Below the pieces are notes generated by a model that saw only the letters and a list, made by a program, of their open reading frames with translations, was not told where the DNA came from and did not search any database. Shown here in pieces: positions 41,801 through 50,700 of a DNA stretch of 64,000 bases. Origin of the DNA: Nyssa sinensis. Its lineage: Eukaryota; Streptophyta; Magnoliopsida; Cornales; Nyssaceae. The stretch's first letter is position 1. The number at the start of each line of letters is the position of its first letter. The stretch covers positions 64,388,688 to 64,452,687 of the forward strand of contig CM018031.1 in NCBI GenBank assembly GCA_008638375.1, in the 5' to 3' direction. Both the position numbers and the translations under genes were made by a program.

Positions 41801-43058
41801 CAATCAAATTTTTTTTTGTCTAAAGCATGGACTCCACACCCTATTTCCACCCTCCAAAGAAATACGTTCCCCAACCGTAGCTTTTTTATCCACCGCAATG
41901 TTATACAAATGCAGAATTTTCTCCTTCAATAGACCTTCTCCACACCATACATCCTCCCAAAATTTAAGCCTTGAACCCTCCCCCACATCAAATTGAATAT
42001 TCTTGAGAAACTCCGTTTTTCCCCTTTTGATGCAACCCCCATTTGAAAGGTACTGCCTCTTCCACCTTTGCAAACGTCTCTAAAATCTCTCTACCATTGC
42101 ATCCCAAACTCCAGCCAACTTCACGGATGCCCCTAAAGGCAAACCCAGGTACATAGCAAGAAAAAACCCAACTCCACACCCATGGTCATAGCCAGCTCCC
42201 TTACATTCTCCACATCACCAACTGGAATTGTTAAAACAATTTGATATACATTGTTGGGCCCATTCTCCAAGAGCTTAAGCTTTTAAAGCAACTTGTGGAT
42301 TTAACATGATATAAGAGCTCTTGTTCTAAGAGGTATTGGGTTCAAGTTTCACCCCCGTTCATTTCTCACCCTATTACATTAGGGTTAACTCTCTTGCCAT
42401 GTTATATCAGGATTCACACTATGTTCCGCCGACCGCTAGTGTGCCACTTCATATATACTCTCTACACTCCATGTGGAGGGCGGGGTTACACGTGAGGAAG
42501 GGTGTTAAAACAAATTGATATATATTGTTGGGCCTTCTCTAAGAGCTTAAGCTTTTAGAGCAACTGGTGGATCTAACAGGAATGATTTCAGACTTTGTCA
42601 GATTTATCCTCAGCCTCGAAACCACCTCATAGCAAAGAAGAGTACATCTCAAGTACCAAAGTTGCATATCCTCAGCTAAATCATAAGTTCGTAAATATTT
42701 GCTCTTGCTGCCATTTAGTTCACTTGTTTTGGGTCGGGTGCCAGTGACATGATGAAAAATCTTATGGTGCTGCTGACATTTTTCCTAAACTGAAGTTTTT
42801 ATTACACTATGTTGGTGAATGATCTCTATTTGATTTGTTTGATCACAGGATGCAATGGTGAAGGATACATTGGAACGAGTTACAGAACCAAATCTAAACT
42901 TGAAAGCTTATCTGCAGGATGCTTACATACACCCAGTTTTCAGGGGTGGAGAGTTTGAGAGACCACTGGCAATTGATGAGGAAGAGAATAGCCCACTTGT
43001 TTCAACCAAGAGGAATTCGCGTAGGGAATCCAATGGTGGTTCTGAAACTGGTAATTGA
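11397..43058 (+). CDS. OSCA1: OSCA1-clade hyperosmolality-gated calcium-permeable channel (CSC1-like), 11 coding exons
   Basis: Coding exons: 11397-11710, 11824-11973, 13807-13942, 26249-26350, 26591-26710, 26861-26941, 33125-33465, 34200-34445, 35090-35414, 39491-39724 and 42849-43058. All junctions are GT-AG and keep frame, giving 752 residues, close to the usual 770 or so. The N-terminus ([20 protein letters not shown]) begins the RSN1_TM region, with membrane segments in residues 1-200. Residues 201-361 form the cytosolic PHM7_cyt domain, with [17 protein letters not shown] and the hallmark [13 protein letters not shown] at 350-361. About 365-680 form the multi-helix RSN1_7TM pore region, including [30 protein letters not shown] and FWPDVHRR. 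The tail is [20 protein letters not shown]. Family members are plasma-membrane or endomembrane mechano/osmosensitive cation channels that raise cytosolic Ca2+ under hyperosmotic stress. No stop or frameshift is seen in any exon. Introns 3 (12.3 kb) and 6 (6.2 kb) are swollen by transposons. Confidence 0.93.
14205..14440 (+). mobile_element. LINE fragment (ORF2 C-terminal region)
   Basis: The translation contains [19 protein letters not shown] across frame breaks. This is the plant L1 motif between reverse transcriptase and the zf-RVT domain. Neither the 3' tail nor target duplications were found. It lies in OSCA intron 3. Confidence 0.55.
15450..15837. mobile_element. hAT-like non-autonomous element with 8-bp TSD
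   Basis: GACCATCA occurs at 15442-15449 and 15838-15845, bracketing 388 bp. The block starts CTGATGGAGCCAGG, resembling the GGCGGAGCCAGG ends of common plant hAT MITEs, and closes with CTCCATCCATGAT, an imperfect inverted partner. A G-rich run lies near the right end. There is no ORF. It lies in OSCA intron 3. Confidence 0.6.
16140..16636 (+). mobile_element. 5'-truncated degenerate LINE
   Basis: Broken translation similar to the plant LINE zf-RVT region: a CFIVSC stretch, then [12 protein letters not shown], compared with [10 protein letters not shown] in the LINE at 18.5-24.5 kb. The 3' end runs through TTATAATAAAATAGG toward an A-rich tail. The ORF at 16198-16527 is part of this relic and not a gene. 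It lies in OSCA intron 3. Confidence 0.5.
16637..16683 (+). mobile_element. 17-bp LINE-tail micro-insertion with 15-bp direct repeat
   Basis: aaaattgtacatctt is present at 16637-16651 and 16669-16683. The 17 bp between them, gtaccaatcaaaaagaa, resemble the LINE terminus TACCAATTAAAAAAAAA at about 31774-31789. Because the left copy abuts a LINE relic, an alternative is slippage or template switching at that LINE's tail. Confidence 0.4.
16990..17291 (-). mobile_element. TRIM (terminal-repeat retrotransposon in miniature), diverged copy
   Basis: Two diverged copies of one sequence, both containing AATGTATATCAAGC, lie at about 16990-17062 and 17225-17291. On the minus strand the right copy is followed by GGGAATCAGAGCTC, close to the initiator tRNA-Met primer-binding site TGGTATCAGAGC. 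The left copy is preceded by the purine tract ATGAGGGAGGG. GATCAC flanks the unit at 16984-16989 and 17292-17297. The layout and LTR sequence match the TRIM at 42229-42578 in the opposite orientation. There is no ORF. It lies in OSCA intron 3. Confidence 0.6.
17570..17843. mobile_element. MITE with about 30-bp terminal inverted repeats
   Basis: The left end TAGGGCTGTAAACGAGCC...GTTACTCAAGCT pairs with the right end AGCTTGAGTAAC...GTTTTACAGCCTA. The paired arms are about 30 bp with several mismatches. The length of about 270 bp and absence of an ORF fit a MITE, perhaps hAT-derived. No clean target duplication was found. Confidence 0.6.
18331..18375 (+). repeat. (CT)n/(CTT)n microsatellite
   Basis: About 21 bp of CT repeat followed by a CTT-type run. 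It lies just upstream of the LINE and might mark the pyrimidine-rich start of its 5' UTR. Confidence 0.7.
18482..24530 (+). mobile_element. Near full-length plant L1-type LINE, inactivated
   Basis: ORF1 remains cover about 18482-20810; the segment [20 protein letters not shown] with RHLRWARI resembles the DUF4283 nucleic-acid-binding region. ORF2 begins at about 20832 with the endonuclease start [14 protein letters not shown] and ends its nuclease domain near [12 protein letters not shown]...CSDHHP (21409-21520). Reverse transcriptase follows, with [19 protein letters not shown] and the catalytic [11 protein letters not shown] at about 22888-22920. The C-terminal zf-RVT region (23236-24321) has [20 protein letters not shown] and [18 protein letters not shown]. 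Internal stops and frameshifts break both ORFs (for example after IICL near 20930, and at 21721 and 22231). It ends in a short A-run near 24520. The LINE is sense to the OSCA gene, in intron 3. Confidence 0.88.
25544..26115 (-). mobile_element. 5'-truncated LINE, minus orientation
   Basis: The element starts on the plus strand with tttttttgataagtaaaag, the reversed tail of a LINE family also seen at 36678. The minus-strand translation shows broken zf-RVT-like text ([14 protein letters not shown], then cysteine- and histidine-containing stretches) with stops. It ends just before OSCA exon 4. Confidence 0.6.
27740..28363. mobile_element. hAT-like non-autonomous element with GC-rich ends
   Basis: The left end TAGAGGTGTCAA and right end TTGACACCTCTA are perfect inverted repeats of 12 bp, followed by complementary GGGCCGGGC-rich arms. 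The flanks contain gacatgaa (27730-27737) and gacatgat (28364-28371), a near-perfect 8-bp duplication offset by two bases on the left. The centre is very AT-rich while both arms are dominated by GGCC/CCGG words, so it can form a strong foldback. ORFs at 27687-27920 and 28104-28355 come from the GC-rich arms and are not genes. It lies in OSCA intron 6. Confidence 0.7.
29190..29535 (+). mobile_element. Short LINE 3' fragment
   Basis: The translation [20 protein letters not shown] matches the extreme C-terminus of LINE ORF2 seen in other copies here (for example [19 protein letters not shown] on the minus strand at about 49930-49990). The fragment runs to an A-rich tail near 29530. It lies in OSCA intron 6. 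Confidence 0.55.
29543..29577 (+). repeat. (GAA)n microsatellite
   Basis: About eleven GAA/AGA units directly downstream of the A-rich tail of the LINE fragment, a common birthplace for such repeats. Confidence 0.8.
30850..31790 (+). mobile_element. 5'-truncated LINE interrupted by a hAT element
   Basis: The broken translation carries zf-RVT features (CCMCKGQGE, then a histidine-rich stretch and FIGLGRVRL) before 31102 and the usual RKKYEY-type end after 31623. The 3' end is TTTTTACCAATTAAAAAAAAA. A 512-bp hAT element sits inside. It lies in OSCA intron 6. Confidence 0.55.
31103..31614. mobile_element. hAT-like non-autonomous element, 8-bp TSD
   Basis: The element is flanked by CATTGCTT (31095-31102) and CATTGTTT (31615-31622), seven of eight identical. 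It begins CAGGGCCGGCTCTA and ends TTGAGCCACCCTTG, an imperfect terminal inverted repeat with the CAGGG start typical of hAT elements. The interior is AT-rich and non-coding. It lies nested in a LINE, so it is the younger insertion. Confidence 0.75.
31988..32215. repeat. SINE-like repeat (Au-like motif)
   Basis: The segment contains CGCCTTATCCCAACTATTTG followed by GGGTCGGC and, further on, TTATCCGGGCTTGGGACCGG. Both words recall sequences in the widespread plant Au SINE family, as far as I can judge from memory. Ends and target duplication are not resolved. Confidence 0.3.
32480..32775 (+). mobile_element. LINE 3' fragment
   Basis: The translation near 32500 reads [18 protein letters not shown], a signature of the last part of plant LINE ORF2 (compare [15 protein letters not shown] at 50041-50100, minus strand). 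Only the terminal 300 bp is present, followed by a 3' UTR-like stretch. It lies in OSCA intron 6. Confidence 0.55.
35822..35850. repeat. (AT)n microsatellite
   Basis: About 14 uninterrupted TA units in OSCA intron 9. Confidence 0.85.
36678..38810 (-). mobile_element. 5'-truncated LINE, minus orientation
   Basis: The plus-strand left edge is ttttttctgataagtaaaag, the reversed tail. Minus-strand remnants run from reverse transcriptase ([20 protein letters not shown] at about 38720-38790), through the [16 protein letters not shown] block (38046-38288) and [20 protein letters not shown] (about 37800), to a zf-RVT-like end. Many frameshifts and stops are present. The 5' truncation point at about 38810 is included in a tandem duplication (38714-39175). 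It lies in OSCA intron 9. Confidence 0.75.
38714..39175. repeat. Tandem direct duplication across a LINE truncation junction
   Basis: Two copies of a roughly 230-bp unit, about 38714-38945 and 38948-39175. Both contain GCGCAACAAAAG, GTCTAAAGTTTTTGAGACTA and GAACACACTAGTTAATT, and both end at CCAGAATTAAAATTC. The first part of each copy is LINE sequence and the rest is flank, so the duplication happened after the LINE inserted. Copies differ at many sites, so it is not recent. Confidence 0.75.
41040..42690 (-). mobile_element. 5'-truncated LINE, minus orientation, containing a TRIM
   Basis: Minus-strand remnants: a reverse transcriptase tail at about 42590-42690 with [12 protein letters not shown], resuming after the TRIM with [15 protein letters not shown], then [20 protein letters not shown] (about 41930-42020) and the zf-RVT block [20 protein letters not shown] with [18 protein letters not shown] (41173-41670). 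The plus-strand left edge is the reversed tail ttttttgttttgatcgg. It lies in OSCA intron 10. Confidence 0.75.
42229..42578 (+). mobile_element. Complete TRIM element, 350 bp, 5-bp TSD
   Basis: GGAAT flanks the element at 42224-42228 and 42579-42583. LTRs of 78 and 76 bp (42229-42306 and 42503-42578) both start TGTTAAAACAA and end TAACA. The word after the 5' LTR, TGATATAAGAGC, is two changes from the initiator tRNA-Met primer-binding site TGGTATCAGAGC. The 3' LTR is preceded by the purine tract GTGAGGAAGGG. The 196-bp interior cannot encode retroelement proteins, so mobilisation depended on a partner element. It splits LINE coding sequence between codons for IIP and VGDV. Confidence 0.88.
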
Positions 43059-44732
43059 GATATTAAGAGATCATTGTTTAGTGATTTCATTCTAGTGTTG
43101 ATTGTTTGTTTTCCTTGTATTCTCGTTCTTACACTAGGCTTTTGTTATTAAAATGTCAATATTAGAAAGAAAAAGCCAATAATTCATTGTTCATAGACAC
43201 ATTATTTAAGTACAAATATTATAGATGTGTAAATCAGATATACGTGTTGGATGAAGAAAGATTGGTTTGATAAAGTTGCTCTCTCATTACTTGTTACTTT
43301 GTCACCAAATTTTTTTTTTTTTGGTGATCTCTCCCAGTTGGTGTGATCTCTCCCACCTGGTGCAGGCTTGCTGTGTGTATAAGAAAGTCAAACCCAGCTG
43401 TATACAAATCAATGCAATCATATAAACTGCACAAAAGGACATTTTAGGCAAAAACTTTTTTTTAGGGGGATGGTAATAATCTTAAGAGGTAGTTGGTACT
43501 CATTATAGGAGATTTGTGTTAATTTACATTTCAACAAAAAAATTTGTACAAAACGACAAATCCAACATTGATCTTAACTGATGTGAGAAATTGTTATAAA
43601 AAAATAAAAAATAAATTACACTGATCACTTTTGAAATATTTGACAATTACAAAACAATTTCTTGAGATTTTTAAAATGATAATGACCTTTCTTATTTTAC
43701 AGGCAAACAACAAAGACATCTCTTCTAATCTTTTTTTTTTTTCTTTCAAAATAACAAAATTAGTCCTCTTATTTTTGTATTTTTCCAATTTTGATAATGA
43801 TAATTTTTTTAAACTTTTTTTTAAAGATTTTTTTTTATTTTATATATAAAAAAAAAATTAAGATAAACAACTTATATTTTTTAGTTAAAGAAGATTTTAA
43901 TAAATATTTATTTGAATATAAAAAATGTAAAAAAAAATTAGTCAAAATTTAAAAAATATAAAAAAAAATAAAACATGAAAGATACACTATTATCATTTTA
44001 AAAGAAAAAAAAAAAGGACCAAAGGCAAAATCTTTATAGCTTGTCAATAAAAATAAAGAAGTTAATGTTATTTAAAATTTTCAAGAAATATCTTTATAGT
44101 TGACAAAAGCTTTAAAGGAGAAAAATGTAATTTATCCCAAAAATAAAAAATTAATCAAAGAAGTTAATTGAGCAAGTGACTCCAGTCATACCTTTCAAGG
44201 GGCATTTGTGAAAAACAGTCAATTCATGAGCACCATAGAGCAGCTCGTTTCTTTTTGTTTTTTTGATAAGTCATAGAGCAGCTTGTTTCTTTCCAGTAAA
44301 TCATTTCAAACCCAGCTATAAAAGAACTTTCTGCTGCTCTTCAAAAGGGAAAAAAACAGGGCTTTAATTAGTACGACAGAAGTGGGATTTCTTGTGTCAT
44401 ATATTACCAATCTGAAACACCTTTTTCTTTGCACATCAAACATTCAGAATTCTCCTTCACAAGAATTAAAGACAAGAGTATAAAAAAATAATAATAATAA
44501 GCCTCTAAAAAAATGAGTTTTCTACTAGAGGGTGGCGCTTCATGTTATAAAAAAAAAATATATATATACACACACACACATATTTAATATCAAAATTATC
44601 TGAAAAGGAAGAAATTGTTTCCCTCCACAACAGGAACAGAAAAACAATAGGAGTCATGGTTAGAATCGACCTCTCCAGGCCCACCACAAGAAAAAAAAAA
44701 CATTACTTTACATATGAAGAGGATATTTGCCA
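43059..44732. other. Spacer between convergent OSCA and exonuclease genes
   Basis: The sequence holds the 3' UTR of the OSCA gene (from 43059), a very AT-rich middle (about 43440-44170), a micro-insertion (44234-44292) and the 3' UTR of the minus-strand exonuclease gene on the right. Short AT-rich ORFs here are not supported as genes. A CA/TA microsatellite is at about 44560-44582. Confidence 0.6.
44234..44292 (-). mobile_element. 17-bp LINE-tail micro-insertion with about 21-bp TSD
   Basis: A 21-bp sequence starting CATAGAGCAGC and ending GTTTCTTT is present at 44234-44254 and 44272-44292 with one mismatch. The 17 bp between them, ttgtttttttgataagt, are a T-run plus GATAAGT, the reversed terminus of the LINE family at 25544 and 36678. 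Confidence 0.65.
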
Positions 44733-47700
44733 TCAAATTTGCATCGTTTGCCTTGAATCCAAACACCAACACCTATAGTTTGATCTCGATACCTTGAAAA
44801 GCTCATCTGGTGTCATGTGCTCAAGCTCCTTCGCTCTCTGAGAATCAAAACTCTTGGTGATTAAACTTTGGGTATGGTGAACAGCAACCGATGTTCCGAT
44901 CCCTTCCATGCAATGTTCTTGGGCACGCATTCTCTTGTACAACCTCATTGCAGATACACAGTCTTCAAATGGATCATGTACCCCTGACTGGATATCATAC
45001 CTGCAAAGCCAAAGTCCCAAAATTTTTGGAACATTTACAGACAGCAGTGTTTTTATAAGCTATCACATAACTGCTTTTATCGTTTCCACTATATTTTTGA
45101 AATGTTTCCATTTGCTAGGTGACCGAAACAACACTACGAAACGAAATTTTGATCCTTGCTTAGTTTTTGTTGGGAGAAGCGTCCAGTGCACTTTGAGAAA
45201 CATGGCTTAGAGAGGAAGGATTTGTGGAGATGGTGAAGGGATGATGACATGGGTTCACGGATGAGGGTGAAACAGGGTATGTATTATTCAGAGAGCTATG
45301 AATGCTTAAAGAAGATCTAAAAAAGTGGAATAGGGATGTGTTTGGGAATTTGGTTGTAAGAAAGGTCAAGTTGCTTCAGGAAACCAAAGATTGAGTTGTG
45401 AATGAAGAACGTGGCCTGTTATTAGAGGAAGAGAGATCTAGAAGAGATGAAAAGAATAAGGAAATTGGGAAGGCTTCTTTTTCCAGAAGAGATTAGTTGA
45501 AAACAAAAGTCACAAAGTACCATGGTTGAAGAAAGAGGACAAAAGCACAAGAGTTTTTCAAAGGATTAGCCAATGCTCATAGGAGGGGAAATCACATTGG
45601 TAGTATAATTGATGGTCAGGTGTTGAATTCAGAGGAGGAAGTGAAGCAGGATATCGTGAAATTTTAAAAGAATCTTTAACTCTTAAGACAGTTTTGAGGA
45701 GGCCAGCGTTGGAAGGCTTGGAGTTGGATTCCATTTCGGAGGAGGATAGATTATGATTGGAGAGATCTGTTACTACAGTGGAGGTGGAGGATGCTCTCAC
45801 AGGATGAAATGAGTTAAAGCCCCTAGTCCCTACGGCATTATTATGGCATACTTTCAGCAATGCTAGGATGCTGAAGAATGAAGCCATGGCAGTCCTCTTT
45901 ATCTTTTTTTTTTTTTATCGGTCATGGCAGTCCTCTTTTCTTCTCATGATTCTTTCAAGATAAGTCTTTTTTCTTCTGATCAGTGATTCTTTCGAGAGAA
46001 GTCTTAATGCCACTTTTGTTGCATTAATTCCTAAGAAGGGAGATGTGTTTGATATTAAGGATTTCAAGCCTATTAGCTTAATGGGTAATGTGTACAATTT
46101 GCTTGCTAAAAGTGCTAACCATAAGGTTGAGGGTTGCGGGGAACACTGCATCTGACTCTCAAGATGCCTTTGTGGAAAACAAAAAAAAAAAAATTGAATG
46201 TTGTTTTAATTGCAAATGAGTGTGTGTGGACTCCAGGGTTTAAGAGTTAAGAGTCCCAAATATTATTTGCAAGTTGGACAGTCAAAAACTTATGATCATG
46301 TTCGTTGAAATTTTCTCTCACACATGTTGGGGAGAAATGGAGGAGGTGGATCCAAGCTTGAATATTTTTTTTGATAAGTGGTGGTACAAGCTTGTATATC
46401 TTCTACAAGATTCTTTATTTTGGTAAATGGATTTTCAAGGTTTTTTTGAAAAAGGGTTTTTTTGCTAGCTCAAAGAGGTTGAGACAAAGGGATCCTCTTT
46501 CCCTTTAGACAAGATAGTAAGGAGAGCTAATTAAGGAATGTTGGGTTTTTGCCGATCCCCTTTTTGTAATGTTGGGTTTTGCCCTTCTCAGGCACCCTTT
46601 GTTATGAAATTAACTTTATTTATCAAAAATAAAAAAGGAGAGCTATCAAGGAAGGCATGATCAAAGGCTTAACTATGCATGGCTCAGGGACAGGGTAGTT
46701 GCACTGTAGGAGGAGAAGGAAAAGAGAAGAGAGAGAAGATAAGAGAAGAAGAAAGAAGATTAAGAGAAGGGGTAGAAGAAGAAAGGAAAATCAGAGGGAG
46801 AAACGAGAGAAGAAGAAGATAGGGAAACAAGAAATTCTATTTTCAATTCAATAAAAGTCTAATTACCCATCTATTACAACCAATGCCTTTATATAGGCAT
46901 ATTGAAGATAAATTCAAAAAATTAGAAATTTCATCCAATCCTAAAAATAAGAAATTAAAACATATCCTATATCAAATCAAACAAATCCCAGATAAATTAA
47001 ATCTTAAAAATAGAATAAAATAATATCCTCCTGGATAAAATATAAATGGACCGTGAAGTCCTTCTCGATCCCCATCAAGTTGCTTGTTTATCATTTGTTA
47101 CTTGCAGACAACACAATAACTTTTAATGTAGATGAGGAGCAGTTGAGATACTTGAGGTGTGTTTTATACTGTTCTGAGGAGATTGCAGGGCTTAGGATTA
47201 CTTCAGCCAAGAGTGAGCTAATTCCGGTGGAGTAAGTCTGGGAGGTAAAGGATTTGGCAACTAATATGGGTTGCAGACTGGGCTTGCTTCCTACTAGCTA
47301 TTTGGGACTTCCTTTTGGGGTCATCTTATAAAGCAAAAGTTGTATAAGGTGTAGTTGTGGAGTGCTTTTAGAGGTGGCTATCCTGTTGGAAGAGGCTTAA
47401 TACCCTATACAACTTACCCACCTATGTTATATTGTTATTCACTATTTCTGCATCGGTGGAAAAAAGACTGTAAAATTACAGGGACTTTTTATGGGGTGAT
47501 GAGGAGGATAAAAGGAATTATAACTTCTTTTCCTGCTGAGGGAGACAGAATTTGGGGATTGGAATAAGAACCAGTGGTTGTCAACAAGTACAGGAGTTCC
47601 TGGATTGCGTGGGTTCCTTGGGAGAGGAGTTGGATGTCTTATGGGGTGAGCCTTTGGAAGGTAAATATGAGAGGTTAGGAGGCATTATCTTCTCTCATCT

Positions 47701-50700
47701 AATTTGTTGTGGGAAGGGGAATCTGTATTAAATTTTAGCATAACATTTGATGTGGCGAGGTGGCTTTGAAGGAGAGATTTTGGGTTTTTTTTCATATCAC
47801 ATCTAATATATATGCTTCAATATAAGACTCTGCATGTATTTAGGATAATGTGGTGGGTTAGTGGGGTGCTCAACTTTTAGACATGATTCTAGGATTGGGA
47901 GTTGGAGACGGTTCATAATTGTTGTCTTCACTTCAGGAGGTTAGAGGATCTTTACTGCTCAATCAGATTATGATGCTTTAACTAAGGGCAGGCTTCTAGT
48001 TACCGCTGGAAGAGTAAATGGTGAACAAAGGCTCCCCTTAAGGTGGCATTCTTTGGATGGGCAGCTGTTTGGGAGGTCATTCCATATAATATGATGCAGA
48101 GGAGGTTTAGGATGGCTAACAGGTGTTATTTGTGTAAGCGGAAAGAAGAATTTTCAACTCTGTGACGAGGAAGTTGTGATCCATTTTGCCTGCTATTTTC
48201 AAAGGCCATTGGGTTATTTCAGATTCAATCTTGGATTTCTGTAGGAGTTGGAGAGGTGGTTGTAAGTGGTGCACTAGAGCTACGAACGAATGGGATATGA
48301 CTCCATTATGTCTCATGTAATGTGATTAGAAGGAGAGGGATAGGAGAATCTGAGATAAAATTTGATTGGCAGAAGAGGAATAGGAGAATCTTTTAAGGGT
48401 ATAGATCTTTTTATTGCTTTTTTGAAACAGTACATGCCTTATTTTTATTTTCATTTCTGGGTGCAAAAAAACGTACAAGATAGATTTGGATTTTTTTGGG
48501 TAAATGTACAAGGAACTAATGCAATTACCTCACATGTACATGGATTGTGCTACCAATGTTAATTTACCTATAAAAAAAATATGCTAAAATTTTGGGCCAG
48601 AAAGCTCACAAAAGTCTCTGGTTTGAAACAAGTAGCTTTACAACCACTATAAAAGTAAAACAAAAATCTATAGAATCCTCATCATATATGGAAATGCAGA
48701 TTAATTTTACTTTAAGTAAACAAGAGGATTAGAAGCCACTACTAAATAAGAGTGGCCAAAGAAAAAATAGGAATTCTATGACCGAAAAAAAAACACTGGA
48801 GAAAGAACTCGAAATTAAAACATGAGTATGTACATGTTCTGTATATATTGAGATAACAAGCAATAAAGCAACAAACAAGTCAAGTAACTTACCCTAGATA
48901 TGACTGAGTCAGGTACTTGAGTGAGTGGCTGACCAGATTTGTTTTCATTAAGGGATGGTATTTTGCACTATCCCTGCATGGAGAGAGAAAGTAGTTTCAA
49001 GGAACAAATCAGGGAATATCTCCATGAAATAAAATAGCATTATTCTTCAAAAATTCCAATGCTAAGTTCTGAAAATTCTTCTCAATTCAGTCAAAGCCAA
49101 ATAAGATGTATACTATGACCAAAGCGGGGCAACTTAACCCACCAACTTGCATCTCCAACCAAAAGTTTCAACCCAACGTTCAATATCACTAACATTAAAA
49201 CTACTCATTCTAGATTTGGTTGGACAGTACAAAAATGGCATCTCAAAATGATGGCTTGAAAATTAAATAACAGCCAAAAAATGGTCTTACTGGAAACACC
49301 TTTGGCCATCAAGAAATAGAAGGCATTTATTGAAGAAAGGGATTGGAGGTAAAAAAAAAAAAGGGAGGGGGGGAGGAAGAACATAAAAACAGTATCTCTT
49401 TGCTTTAAGAATAGATGTCTATAAAAACAGTACCTCTTAGCATTTTTATGCACAAATCCATCCATAAGAATGGTTCATAACAAGACATTAGTAAAAGCAA
49501 CATATTTGTGTCAAGAAACAAAAAATAGTACAATCAAGACTAGCTCTGGCGCAAAACTCACCACAAACACAAAAATGCAAATGATGATAGTGATATCAAC
49601 TCTTGAATTCCTGCAGTGACATACCATAATATACAAAAGACACACTTCAAATTCCATGAAAATAAAATGGCCTCATTTGAAATGCTATGCGATGAAATGC
49701 TATGCAAAGCATAACAAAATGATTTTATTTTCATGGGCAACCCCCCCCCCCCCCCCCCCAAATAACAAATTCCATAAGAATGGTTCATAACAAAACATTA
49801 GTAAAATCAACAAAATTTGATCTCATTTTCCAAATGTGATTTTTTTTTTATCGGTAATAGTAACTTGAATAAATAAGGGGCCCAAAAAGGGCAAACCAGA
49901 ATTACATAAAAAGGGATTGGCATAGAATTAAAGCCTTAGATCCCTCAAAAAAATCTATAAACTTCTCTAAGTATATAGGATACTCCACATTAAGCCATAA
50001 TAACAAAGTCTTCGAAAAAACATCTTTTAATCTCCAAGGGGGAGTTTCCACCCCTTCAAAAATTCTCTTGTTTCGCTCCCTCCAAATGCACCATAAAGGC
50101 AAATGGGAGCCACTCTCCAAGCAATTCTTAACTCCTTCCTAATATTTTTGCACTGCCAACCCAAAAATAGATGCTTCACCTTGACCGTCATAACCCAAGA
50201 GCATCCAAAGATGGAGAAGAGAAGACTCCATAAATCTGTGGCAAACTTGCAATGAAGAAGGAGGTGGTTTACTGATTCTTCCTCCTCTTTGAACAAAGGG
50301 CAACGACTAGGAAGATGGAAACCTCTCCTCTTAAGATTATAAGCAGTTAAAATAGCACCTCAAGCCGCTTCCCAAGCAAAAAAGGCTGCTTTCCGGCAGC
50401 ACTCTAGACTTCCACACCAATCTCCAAGGAAAGAAGATATCCTTCCCACCTGCCAAACTCCTATATTAAGATCAAACCAAGAAAATACTATCACCATTTC
50501 CCTTCAATTTGAGCCTGTCCCTATGACCATCCACCAAAGAAACCTTGCTCAAGAAAGGCCACTCTCCAAGCAATTCTTAACTCCTTCCTAATATTTTTGC
50601 AACGCCAACCCAAAAATAGATGCTTCACCTTGACCGGCATAACCCAAGAGCATCCAAAGATGGAGAAGAGAAGACTCCATAAATCTGTGACAACTTGCAA

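Larger units (their letters stand above)
45167..48590 (+). mobile_element. Degenerate LINE with multiple later insertions
   Basis: Plus-strand remnants run from the end of the endonuclease region, through reverse transcriptase ([20 protein letters not shown] at about 46020-46080; a [10 protein letters not shown] catalytic block at about 47090-47125, where the usual ADD is degenerate; [14 protein letters not shown] at about 47190), to a 3' tail at about 48580 (CATGGATTGTGCTACCAATG, then an A-run). Numerous frameshifts. At least four later insertions sit in it: 45901-45922, 46366-46386, 46530-46634 and 46703-47077. It is antisense to the exonuclease gene, in intron 6. Confidence 0.75.
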
